A stretch of DNA of 52,532 nt from DASWVC01 sp036401335 (GTDB taxonomy: Bacteria; Verrucomicrobiota; Verrucomicrobiia; Chthoniobacterales; JAFAMB01), in the NCBI GenBank assembly GCA_036401335.1, contig DASWVC010000040.1:1-52532 (forward strand), read 5' to 3'. Shown piece by piece: positions 8,266 to 15,702 of the stretch. Below the pieces are notes generated by a model. It did no database searches. It was not told the origin of the DNA and worked only from the letters and a program-made list of their open reading frames with translations. The stretch's first letter is position 1, and every line of letters begins with the position of its first letter. A program made the translations under genes and the position numbers.

Positions 8266-8835
8266 ATGGGCGGAGTTCGGCTGGTTGCTGGCTTAGGAAA
8301 TCCGGGGCGCGAATACGACCAGACCCGTCACAACATTGGCTTTACGGTGCTCGACGCGCTGGCGGGCCGGCATGGGTTGAGCTATGCGCGCTCGTCAAGC
8401 TGGGCGTGTCATTGGTGCCGCTGGGAAGATGTATTGCTGGTGAAACCGTTAAATTACATGAACCGGAGCGGCGAGTGCCTGGGTCCTTTTAGCCGATTCC
8501 ATAAGATCCTGGCTCCGGAGATCCTGGTTGTGGTTGACGACGTGGCCCTGCCCCTGGGGCGGTTGCGCCTGCGCACTCAAGGCAGCGATGGCGGCCATAA
8601 TGGATTGCGCTCGATCATTGACCACCTCGGTGCAAGTTTCGGGCGATTGCGCATCGGGGTTGGCGCGGCTGATCCCGGCCGTCTGGTCGACCACGTCCTC
8701 GGCAAGTTTCACCCGGACGAACGTGGCTCCGTGAACGAAGCCGTGACCCGCGCCTGCAATGCCATCGAAACCGTTTGCCGGGACGGCATCCCGGCTGCCA
8801 TGAACCTTTTCAACCGAGCAGCAGAAGGAAAGTGA
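8266..8835 (+). CDS. pth: Peptidyl-tRNA hydrolase
   Basis: 189 residues from the ATG at 8266; a GTG two codons earlier is also possible. It recycles tRNAs from prematurely released peptidyl-tRNAs. The catalytic elements are visible: the Asn in GLGNPG near the N terminus, the catalytic His in TRHNIGF, the Asp pair in VVVDDVALPLG and the SDGGHNGLRSI loop. Length is normal for the bacterial Pth family. Followed 12 bp later by rpsF. Confidence 0.95.
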   Translation: MGGVRLVAGLGNPGREYDQTRHNIGFTVLDALAGRHGLSYARSSSWACHWCRWEDVLLVKPLNYMNRSGECLGPFSRFHKILAPEILVVVDDVALPLGRLRLRTQGSDGGHNGLRSIIDHLGASFGRLRIGVGAADPGRLVDHVLGKFHPDERGSVNEAVTRACNAIETVCRDGIPAAMNLFNRAAEGK

Positions 8836-8847
8836 TCATACCATACC

Positions 8848-9165
8848 ATGAAAAATCGTTATGAATGCCTGATGGCCCTCGACACCCGAGGCCAGGAAGA
8901 CAGCGTGAAAGACCTTGTTGAGCGCCTTGAAGCTGACCTCACAAAGGAAGGTGCCCAGGTCGAGCAGGTCCAGAAAATGGACAAACGCACCCTGAGCTAC
9001 GCGCCGCACAACGTCGATTCGGCGTACTACGTCAACTTTGTCTTTGCGGCGGAACCGGATCTGATCAACAAACTGCAAAACAAGTTTAAGCTCGATCCGG
9101 TCGTTTTTTTGCAGCATTATCAGAAACTGACGCGGAAAGCGGTCCCTGTTTCCGCGGAAGAATAA
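8848..9165 (+). CDS. rpsF: 30S ribosomal protein S6
   Basis: 105 residues. It starts with MKNRYECLMALDTRG, the first strand of the S6 ferredoxin-like fold, and carries the RTLSYAPHNVDSAYYVNFVFAA segment that contacts S18 and rRNA in known structures. Eleven bp separate it from ssb, the usual partner in the rpsF-ssb-rpsR operon. Here the rpsR and rplI genes that normally follow are not found downstream. Confidence 0.93.
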   Translation: MKNRYECLMALDTRGQEDSVKDLVERLEADLTKEGAQVEQVQKMDKRTLSYAPHNVDSAYYVNFVFAAEPDLINKLQNKFKLDPVVFLQHYQKLTRKAVPVSAEE

Positions 9166-9176
9166 GGACCCATGTT

Positions 9177-9662
9177 ATGGCCAACCTGAACCGTGTTCTG
9201 CTCATCGGGAACCTCACGCGCGATCCGGAGGTTCGTTACACCCCGAAAGGCACGGCAGTGGCCGACATCGGCATGGCCATCAATCGCGTCATTGGGGGAT
9301 CAGACGACACGGAGCGCCGCGAAGAAGTCACTTACGTTGACGTGACCTTGTGGGGGCGTCAGGCGGAAATTGCGCAGCAGTACCTGACCAAGGGGCGTGG
9401 CGTGTTTATTGAGGGGCGCTTGCAGTTGGATTCCTGGGATGACAAGCAGACCGGCCAAAAGCGTTCCAAGCTCAAGGTCGTTGCTGAAAACATGCAACTC
9501 CTTGGGGGCCGTTCCGGTCCTGGCGGTGAAGGCGAACCCAGCGCGGGCGGTGAGCGCGCCAACCCGCCCCGCCGCGGATCCGCGTCCGGCGGTGGAGCCC
9601 CGGCACCCCGGCCTGCCCGCGACCCGGATCTCGACGCCGAGCCGGATGACATCCCGTTTTGA
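9177..9662 (+). CDS. ssb: Single-stranded DNA-binding protein
   Basis: 161 residues. The OB-fold domain (residues 1-110) carries NRVLLIGNLTRDPEVRYTPKG, then VTLWGRQAEIAQQYLTKG and GVFIEGRLQLDSW. A Gly/Ala/Pro-rich disordered linker follows. The protein ends in an acidic tip, E-P-D-D-I-P-F, which is the SSB C-terminal peptide that recruits replication and repair proteins. AAGGA overlapping the rpsF stop codon serves as ribosome binding site. It is the last gene of the prs-ssb cluster. Confidence 0.97.
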   Translation: MANLNRVLLIGNLTRDPEVRYTPKGTAVADIGMAINRVIGGSDDTERREEVTYVDVTLWGRQAEIAQQYLTKGRGVFIEGRLQLDSWDDKQTGQKRSKLKVVAENMQLLGGRSGPGGEGEPSAGGERANPPRRGSASGGGAPAPRPARDPDLDAEPDDIPF

Positions 9663-9811
9663 CCCGGGGATGCGTTTTGGTGTGCGGTGTGGACCGGGCC
9701 GGAACGGTTTGTCAGAAGGGCGGGCTGCTCCTGAAGGCCGCCAGCGATGAGGCGGCCGAGGCTTTCCGCACGCCGCCCGGGTGCGGCTCATCCCCTTCGC
9801 GCCTGCTCGAA

Positions 9812-10063
9812 TCAAGGCTGACCGCAGTTCGTCAGGCCGAAGGATTTAGCAAGTTTTCCGGCCACCCTTCCCGTGACCTGGCGCAATTCCCCTGGGCTTG
9901 GCATTCGTTGGAGGGTTTTGCGGGCTTGCACGCTCGCCTCCAGCCAACAGATGGAAGGCTCCGCTGTTGCCGGGTGTTCCAATTCGATAAGGCAGTGCAC
10001 CGGTCCGCCCACTCCCTTGGCACAAAGTTCATAAAAGGTTCTCTGCAGGGTCGCGATCGCCAC
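9812..10063 (-). CDS. Possible small protein of unknown function
   Basis: An open frame of 83 residues from a GTG, 44 bp downstream of the antiporter gene on the same strand, in the otherwise empty 445-bp gap after ssb. Its composition is protein-like: an amphipathic stretch near ATLQRTFYELCAKG, then VHCLIELEHP, then a basic C terminus. No family is recognised and no clear ribosome binding site is seen. It could be a gene remnant or chance. The rest of the gap (9663-9811 and 10064-10107) shows nothing recognisable. Confidence 0.25.
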   Translation of the reverse strand: MAIATLQRTFYELCAKGVGGPVHCLIELEHPATAEPSICWLEASVQARKTLQRMPSPGELRQVTGRVAGKLAKSFGLTNCGQP

Positions 10064-10107
10064 GTTCGTCGTACGCAGGGCACGCCCTCTTTGCGTCTAA
10101 TTCTTTT

Positions 10108-11796
10108 CTATTTCAGCACTAGCACCATCACCACGCCCCAGACCGTCAGCAGGGTGTTGCCCACCGCGAAACAGACGGTGTAGCCAAGTGTGGGCACCCG
10201 GCTCTGCGCGGCGTCCTGAACCGCTGACAAGGCTGCCGATGTTGCCCGTGCGCCCGCGCACGCACCCAGCAAGATCCCAGGATGCATCTTGAAAAGGTGT
10301 TTCCCGACCAGCAAACCGAGCCAAAGCGGGACAATGGTCACCACGACGCCGGCGAAAAACAAGGCCGGGCCCGCTTCCCGTAGTCCCTCGAGAAAACGGG
10401 GCCCAGCTTGCAGTCCGATCACGGCCACAAACATGCTTAAGCCCACGTTATTGAACACCCAGAGGGCAGGTCCGGGAATCTGGCCAAACGTCGGGTGAAC
10501 CGACCGAAGCCAGCCGAAAAGCAATCCTGCCAGCAACGTTCCCCCGCTCGTGCTCAAGCTGATCGGGATGTCGCCCACCCGAATACCAAGCGATCCTACC
10601 AAGGCGCCCAAAAACACCGCCGTCCCAACCAGGGCCATGTCGCTGACGTTCGTAGGACGGATGGCGTAACCGATAAAGTCTACGGCCCGTTCGACGTCCC
10701 GTTGGGTGCCGCTGATTTTCAAGACGTCTCCTCGGGCAATGCGAGTCCCGCTGTTGAACGGCAACTCATGCCCGCCCCGCGACAATGCGCGAACAAAAAT
10801 CCCGCGGCTGCACTGATCGCGGTCCCAGGCCGCAAAGTGGCCCAACCGCATCCCCACCAGTTTTTTGTTCGTGACCATCACGTCCAACGTTTCGTCCGGG
10901 TAGTCCAAGAGTTCCGGGTCCGGCACTTCCACCCCGAAACGTGCCCCGTCCGTGATCAGCGTTTCCGTACGTGACGCAATGGCCAGAACGTCACCGGACG
11001 CAATCATGGTCTCGGGCGAGCTTTCGATGACCTTTTTGCCTTTGCGCAGGCGCTCGATGAACAGGCGTTCGTTGGGAAAGCGGGCCTCAAAGGCCGCAAC
11101 CGTCTGGTCGGCAAAGGCCTCGTCCGTTACCCGATAAGCCCGGACGTCGATCAGGTGGTAGGCGGAGTGCACGGCTGGATCCGGCTCCTCCCCACCCATC
11201 ATCCCTTCCAGCTTTTTGCATTCGGCCGCAAGGTCAACGCCGAGAATCCGGGGTCCGATGGCCGCCAGAAACCACGATGCCCCAGCGGTCCCGAAGATGT
11301 ACGTCACGGCGAAAGCAATCGACATTTGGTCAATCGCCCGCTGCTTCGCTTCGCTCAAACCAGGCATCTGATTGATCGCATCGGTGGCCACTCCAAGGAC
11401 CGAGGAAACGGTGCACGCCCCTCCAAAAATCCCGGCGCCGTAACCCGGCCCAAGTCCGAACGTCTTGGCGGCGACGAGGGCCGTCACCAGGCAGGTGGTG
11501 CCGATGATAACGGCAAACAGCGCCTGCTGTAAGCCGCCGCTTTTCAAACCCCGAAAAAACTGGGGACCCACGGCATACCCGGTCGCGAAAAGAAACAGAA
11601 GGAAAAAGACGGATTTGAGCGCGGGCGAGACGGGCACCCTGAATTGGCCGATGATCAAACCGGCAAGCAACACCCCGGTCACGGTTCCGAGGCTGAAGGT
11701 GCCGACCCTCAACCGGCCGACGTAAAAGCCCGCGCCGAGGGTCAGGTAAAGGGTGAGCTCCGGATTTTCCCGAAGGCTGTGGATGATCCATTGCAT
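10108..11796 (-). CDS. AspT/YidE-type aspartate:alanine exchanger family transporter
   Basis: 562 residues, the length typical of the AAE transporter family. An N-terminal bundle of about five hydrophobic helices (residues 15-190) includes GAGFYVGRLRVGTFSLG and the family-typical GYAVGPQFFRGLKSGG. A central soluble part (about 205-370) contains two RCK-C/TrkA-C-like modules. A second C-terminal bundle repeats the motif as LQAGPRFLEGLREAG. AspT exchanges aspartate for alanine; many homologues have unknown substrates, so the substrate here is open. It lies 25 bp downstream of a LysR regulator gene on the same strand, suggesting joint transcription and regulation. Confidence 0.85.
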   Translation of the reverse strand: MQWIIHSLRENPELTLYLTLGAGFYVGRLRVGTFSLGTVTGVLLAGLIIGQFRVPVSPALKSVFFLLFLFATGYAVGPQFFRGLKSGGLQQALFAVIIGTTCLVTALVAAKTFGLGPGYGAGIFGGACTVSSVLGVATDAINQMPGLSEAKQRAIDQMSIAFAVTYIFGTAGASWFLAAIGPRILGVDLAAECKKLEGMMGGEEPDPAVHSAYHLIDVRAYRVTDEAFADQTVAAFEARFPNERLFIERLRKGKKVIESSPETMIASGDVLAIASRTETLITDGARFGVEVPDPELLDYPDETLDVMVTNKKLVGMRLGHFAAWDRDQCSRGIFVRALSRGGHELPFNSGTRIARGDVLKISGTQRDVERAVDFIGYAIRPTNVSDMALVGTAVFLGALVGSLGIRVGDIPISLSTSGGTLLAGLLFGWLRSVHPTFGQIPGPALWVFNNVGLSMFVAVIGLQAGPRFLEGLREAGPALFFAGVVVTIVPLWLGLLVGKHLFKMHPGILLGACAGARATSAALSAVQDAAQSRVPTLGYTVCFAVGNTLLTVWGVVMVLVLK

Positions 11797-11821
11797 AAGG
11801 AAGGAATGCGCGCCGGCCCGG

Positions 11822-12703
11822 TCATGAGCAGGTTGCTTGCAGGCACCGTTCCAGCGCCATCATCTCGAGCCGGTCCACGTCGAGCAACCGGTAAACCAGG
11901 TGCCAATGCTCCGCGGGAATCGCGGCCTCAACTGACCATAACTCCTGGACGGTGCCCTCTGCCAGGGCGCGTGCGCAGACGTACCGGGGCAGGAGCGAGC
12001 AACCCAACCCTTGCACGACGGCCTGAAGGACCGTCCGCAGGTCGGGCATCACGAGACGCAGGTCAGCGGAAAACCGTTGCCCTAACGTTTGCTGCCAGAA
12101 GCGCCGGGTGATCGGCAAGTCCTCGCTGTAGCTGATCCAGGACTGCTCTGCAAGGAATGCACCCAAGGCGACCGGACGTTTGACCGCATCCGGGAGGACC
12201 AGTGACTTGGGTCCGACCAGCACGTAGTGGTCCGTGCAAAGGGCGGTGCACGCGAGGAGACGGCCCCCGGGCCGCTGGTTTGTAATGGCGGCGTCGACGT
12301 CGCCCCGTTCCACAGCCGGCGCGTGCTCGCCGGCGTCGAACAAGGAAACGACCAGTTCCGGCGCCTCCCTTCCTAACCTCGGCAAGACCCAGCAGGCGAA
12401 AAAATCCACCGGAACGGATAAACGAACCGGAGCAGCTCGGGTGTTCGGGGCGGCAAACCGGTAAGCCGAACGTTCGAGACGGGCCACGGCTTCAAACACC
12501 TCCCGGTACAAAGCGGCCCCGGCAGCCGTCGGCGTCACCCCGCGAGAACTTCGGATGAACACAGGACGGCCCAAGGCAGCCTCCAGCGCCGCCAGGTGCT
12601 GGCTTACCGCCGGCTGGGTAAGTGAACGGACGGCGGCAGCGCTGGTGATGTTTCGTGCCTGGTAAACGGCCACGAAGCTCCGGAACCACTCCAGGTTGAC
12701 CAT
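11822..12703 (-). CDS. LysR-family transcriptional regulator
   Basis: 293 residues. The N-terminal winged helix-turn-helix is clear: LEWFRSFVAVYQARNITSAA, then LTQPAVSQHLAALEAALG and RSSRGVTPTAAG. The C-terminal substrate-binding domain spans about residues 90-290. It precedes the AspT-type antiporter by 25 bp on the same strand and is divergent from a methyltransferase gene across an 87-bp AT-rich gap, which should hold the shared control region. The effector is unknown; an amino acid would fit the antiporter, but that is inference. Confidence 0.9.
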   Translation of the reverse strand: MVNLEWFRSFVAVYQARNITSAAAVRSLTQPAVSQHLAALEAALGRPVFIRSSRGVTPTAAGAALYREVFEAVARLERSAYRFAAPNTRAAPVRLSVPVDFFACWVLPRLGREAPELVVSLFDAGEHAPAVERGDVDAAITNQRPGGRLLACTALCTDHYVLVGPKSLVLPDAVKRPVALGAFLAEQSWISYSEDLPITRRFWQQTLGQRFSADLRLVMPDLRTVLQAVVQGLGCSLLPRYVCARALAEGTVQELWSVEAAIPAEHWHLVYRLLDVDRLEMMALERCLQATCS

Positions 12704-12790
12704 AAAAAGATTTATAGGCGACCTCTGTTTCTTTCATTTTGTAATGGGTAAATACCAGCGGAAACTGGGAAAACTTTTCTGACTGACGCC

Positions 12791-13588
12791 ATGAATACCG
12801 AACCGGCCGATCACAGTAACCAAAGCACCATCTTCAACCGTTTCGCCCACCATTATGCAGTGAGCCCGGTGCATCGGTCCGGACCGGATTTGGCTGTGCT
12901 GCTGAAACTTGCGGCCCCCAATCCCGCCGATGTGGCCCTCGATGTTGCTACAGGCACCGGGCATACCGCGCTTGCGGTCGGGGCGACGGCCGCCGAAGTC
13001 GTGGGCGTTGACCTGTCCCCCGAAATGCTGGCTGAGGCGCGCCGCCTGGCGGCGGAGGAAAGCCGCACCAACGTCCGTTTTGTCCAGGCTTCGGCCGAAT
13101 CTTTGCCCTTTGCCGCCGGGACTTTTTCCCTGGTGACGGCCCGGCACGCGCCGCACCATTTCACCTCGGTGGAAGCGTTTTTGTCGGAAGTGGCCCGGGT
13201 GCTGCGGCCAACGGGACGCTTCGTGCTGGCGGACCAGGTCTCACCAGCCATTGAGGACCAACCGTGGATCGATCAATACGAAACGATCCGCGACCCGTCG
13301 CACCACCGGCAGCGCCCCCCGGCAGCCTGGCGGCAGTTGGCGCAGGCAGCGGGGCTTGTACTGGCCGAGGAGCAACTTGTCTCGTACGACCTGGATTTTG
13401 CCTGGTGGACGAAGCAGGCTGGGTGCACGCCGCAGCAGGTCCAGCACCTGGAAAAGTTGGCCCAGGAGGCGCCCACGGCAACCAAGGCCCGGATGGATCT
13501 GAAATTTGACCCGTCAGGCCATCTGCAAAGCCATCGAATGCAGGTGCTGGTGGCAAGGTACGAACGGCGCGACGGCGTGACGGCCTGA
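12791..13588 (+). CDS. Class I SAM-dependent methyltransferase (UbiE-like)
   Basis: 265 residues. SAM-binding motif I is LDVATGTGHTAL, followed by the acidic end of strand 2 (VVGVDLSPEMLAEARRLA) and motif II ASAESLPFAAGTFSLVTARHAPHHF. This is the UbiE/Coq5 or MenG type layout, but the substrate cannot be read from sequence and many such proteins act on small molecules. It is divergent from the LysR gene. Its 3-prime end lies in a 16-nt tandem duplication (13571-13601), and REP-like repeats begin directly after the stop codon. Confidence 0.85.
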   Translation: MNTEPADHSNQSTIFNRFAHHYAVSPVHRSGPDLAVLLKLAAPNPADVALDVATGTGHTALAVGATAAEVVGVDLSPEMLAEARRLAAEESRTNVRFVQASAESLPFAAGTFSLVTARHAPHHFTSVEAFLSEVARVLRPTGRFVLADQVSPAIEDQPWIDQYETIRDPSHHRQRPPAAWRQLAQAAGLVLAEEQLVSYDLDFAWWTKQAGCTPQQVQHLEKLAQEAPTATKARMDLKFDPSGHLQSHRMQVLVARYERRDGVTA

Positions 13589-13601
13589 CGGCGTGACGGC
13601 C
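13571..13601 (+). repeat. Tandem 16-nt duplication at a gene end
   Basis: GACGGCGTGACGGCC occurs at 13571-13585 and again at 13587-13601, separated by one T. The first copy supplies the last codons of the methyltransferase gene, the stop codon lies at the junction, and the second copy runs into REP-like copy C. Confidence 0.7.
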
Positions 13602-13602
13602 G

Positions 13603-13628
13603 GTAGGGCGGCGAGTCCCTTCGCCGCC
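13603..13628 (+). repeat. REP-like hairpin, copy C
   Basis: GTAG at 13603-13606, stem GGCGGCGA (13607-13614), loop GTCCCT, stem TCGCCGCC (13621-13628). The downstream GGGGTACCGGGGCGGAAAC closely matches the sequence after copy A. It sits in the 310-bp gap between the methyltransferase and mazG, which otherwise holds copy D and the CCGATACCCCGTTACC motif at 13888-13903. Confidence 0.8.
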
Positions 13629-13825
13629 GGGGTACCGGGGCGGAAACACAGCCCCCCCATCGCACCCGCCCGGCCGTGGCGAAACAGGCTCTTGGCCCGG
13701 CGGCCCTGGCGCCTGTTGAAACGAGGCGCTTGGACGTGTTCGGCCACACACTGGCCGGTGCGGTGGGCCCAGGTAAAGGCCGAGGCCAACAGGCCCGGGA
13801 GCCGTTATTCCGGGGGGCTTGAGGA

Positions 13826-13851
13826 GGTCGCGAAGGGACTCGCGACCGTAC
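13826..13851 (-). repeat. REP-like hairpin, copy D, with compensated stem
   Basis: Stem GGTCGCGA (13826-13833) pairs perfectly with TCGCGACC (13840-13847) around AGGGAC (GTCCCT on the minus strand). GTAC at 13848-13851 replaces the usual CTAC. Relative to copy C, two stem base pairs changed on both sides while the loop stayed the same. Confidence 0.8.
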
Positions 13852-13898
13852 CACGGGCTAAGCGCCACCCCCCGTCACCCCCACGTTCCGATACCCCG

Positions 13899-14663
13899 TT
13901 ACCTCCTCTCCGGCTGCGCCTTGACTTCCTCCCAGAGCGCATCCAGTGCGGCCAGGGAAAGTTCCTCCAGCTTGACTCCACGCTCAGCCGCCAACGCCTC
14001 CATGGCCGAAAACCGGACCGCGAATTTCCGGGTCGCGCCAAGCAATGCCTGCTCGGCATCGACCTTGCGCTTGCGCGCGTAATTCACAACCGAAAACAGA
14101 AGGTCGCCAAGTTCTTCTGCGACGTCTTCTGGGTCTGCTGCCTGCACCTCGGCTGTTTCTTCGTGCACCTTGGCCCAGGCGCCCTGCGGGTCCGTCCAGT
14201 CAAAACCAACCCGGGCGGCCTTGCCCTGGACCTTTTGGGCGCGGGCCAGGGCCGGCAACGGACCCGGCACGCCGTCGAGCACCGACCGGCGTTCCGCCTT
14301 TTCGGTCCGTTTCAGCTGATCCCATTGTTTCAGGACGGCATCGCTGTCCGGCAACCGTTGCGCGCCGAAGACGTGGGGATGGCGTCGCACGAGCTTGTCG
14401 GCAATGCCGACCGCCACGTCGTCGAGTGTGAAACGGCCATCCTCGGAAGCAATCTGGGAATGGAGCACCACCTGCAGGAGTAAGTCCCCAAGTTCCTCCT
14501 TCAACAGCACGGCATCGCCAAGGTCGACCGCTTCGAGCAATTCGTAACACTCCTCCAGAAGGTAAGGTTTCAAGGAGGCGTGCGTTTGCTCCCGGTCCCA
14601 GGGGCAGCCGTCGGGAGCGCGCAGGCGGTGGACGATTTCCTGCAGACGCGCTAGCGGACTCAT
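13899..14663 (-). CDS. mazG: Nucleoside triphosphate pyrophosphohydrolase MazG
   Basis: 254 residues from the ATG at 14663; an upstream TTG at 14717 would add 18 residues that match no MazG N terminus. It hydrolyses NTPs to NMP and pyrophosphate as a house-cleaning enzyme. Two MazG domains are present. The N-terminal one carries RLRAPDGCPWDREQTHASLKPYLLEECYEL with the EExxE-type metal site and the EELGDLLLQVV helix. The C-terminal one carries KVHEETAEVQ and AEELGDLLFSVVNYARK. Order and length match E. coli MazG. It lies 78 bp downstream of the rhomboid-like gene, on the opposite side of the REP gap from the methyltransferase. Confidence 0.93.
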   Translation of the reverse strand: MSPLARLQEIVHRLRAPDGCPWDREQTHASLKPYLLEECYELLEAVDLGDAVLLKEELGDLLLQVVLHSQIASEDGRFTLDDVAVGIADKLVRRHPHVFGAQRLPDSDAVLKQWDQLKRTEKAERRSVLDGVPGPLPALARAQKVQGKAARVGFDWTDPQGAWAKVHEETAEVQAADPEDVAEELGDLLFSVVNYARKRKVDAEQALLGATRKFAVRFSAMEALAAERGVKLEELSLAALDALWEEVKAQPERR

Positions 14664-14741
14664 CTTAGAATGGGGCAACCACCGGCCTGCAATGCTGCCC
14701 GGCGGCACAACGGCCAAAAATTTGGAAACACGGACGCCAGC

Positions 14742-15596
14742 CTATTTCCGGTCGTTTTCCAACAGTTTTTCCCGGGCCCGTTCCAGGGCGGCGCGCTCCT
14801 GCGCCGTCAGGCTGCCTAGCCCTTTTTTGGAAATTTTCTCAAGCAACTCATCGATTTCAACCGGCATCTGTTCCACCGGCTTCGCCAAGACCACCGGGCG
14901 AGGGGCAACCGGCTGCTTGCTTACCACCCTCAACTTCGGCTTTGGGCGCCGGGCAAAAGGGCGCGGCAGACGCGGCAGCGTCCATCCTCCCTGCAAAGCG
15001 CGGATGTAGCCCCAGGAAGTGCCGCTGACGAAGCAGAGAAGCGCCATGGCGGCCCACTGGCTTTTGCTCAGGTAAACCAGCAAGGCCAGCGCGAAGCAGC
15101 CCACCCCCACCCATTTCAACGGCAGGACGCCCCACCATTGAACGTTCGGGTAAAGGGTGCAGAAAGCGAGAAAGAACCCGATGCCGACCTCCGTGTTCCC
15201 AAAGTAGGGATAGCTTGGCCCAAAAAAGAGCATCCAGGCGGTCAACGTCAGCAGCGGCACCACGAGAAGAAGGCCGAAAAGGGTGAGGAAGCGCCGGGTG
15301 CCCAAGTATTTCTCGACCTCGACGGCGGCGACGTACAAGAAAAGGAGGCCGAAGATGCTGAAAAATCCCGGTTCATTAATGAACGTGCACGTGAGCGCCT
15401 GCCAGACCTGGCCGCCGAAGAACGATCGGTGCGGCATGAACACGAAAGGTTCCAACGAGAATCCAGCGGCCTGCAACACAGCGGTCAACACCACCCCGAG
15501 CGCGTACGCCACCGTCAGCAGAGTCGCCCAATAAATCGGGTAACCGCGAAAGTACGACACGGGCCGGTCCTCGTTAAAACTGGAGATCAAGGCCAT
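14742..15596 (-). CDS. Rhomboid-like membrane protein lacking catalytic residues
   Basis: 284 residues with about six hydrophobic segments between residues 20 and 195. A charged C-terminal helical module follows (about 245-284, IDELLEKISKKGLGSLTAQERAALERAR), which many rhomboid-like proteins share. In active rhomboids a GxSG serine and a late-helix histidine form the dyad. Here the corresponding stretch reads TEVGIGFFLAFCTLYPN and the last helix reads CFVSGTSWGYIRALQ, so both catalytic residues appear absent. It is therefore probably a pseudoprotease or scaffold. It lies on the same strand as mazG and is divergent from the large ABC transporter gene. Confidence 0.75.
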   Translation of the reverse strand: MALISSFNEDRPVSYFRGYPIYWATLLTVAYALGVVLTAVLQAAGFSLEPFVFMPHRSFFGGQVWQALTCTFINEPGFFSIFGLLFLYVAAVEVEKYLGTRRFLTLFGLLLVVPLLTLTAWMLFFGPSYPYFGNTEVGIGFFLAFCTLYPNVQWWGVLPLKWVGVGCFALALLVYLSKSQWAAMALLCFVSGTSWGYIRALQGGWTLPRLPRPFARRPKPKLRVVSKQPVAPRPVVLAKPVEQMPVEIDELLEKISKKGLGSLTAQERAALERAREKLLENDRK

Positions 15597-15702
15597 AGCT
15601 AAAATTCTCTACGGGGTAAGCTTAAGAGGAATTTGGTTAACCATCAAGAAAAGCTCGAGCTAGTTGCTTCTCCACCCGGTGGAAGTTAACCTCGAAACCG
15701 TC

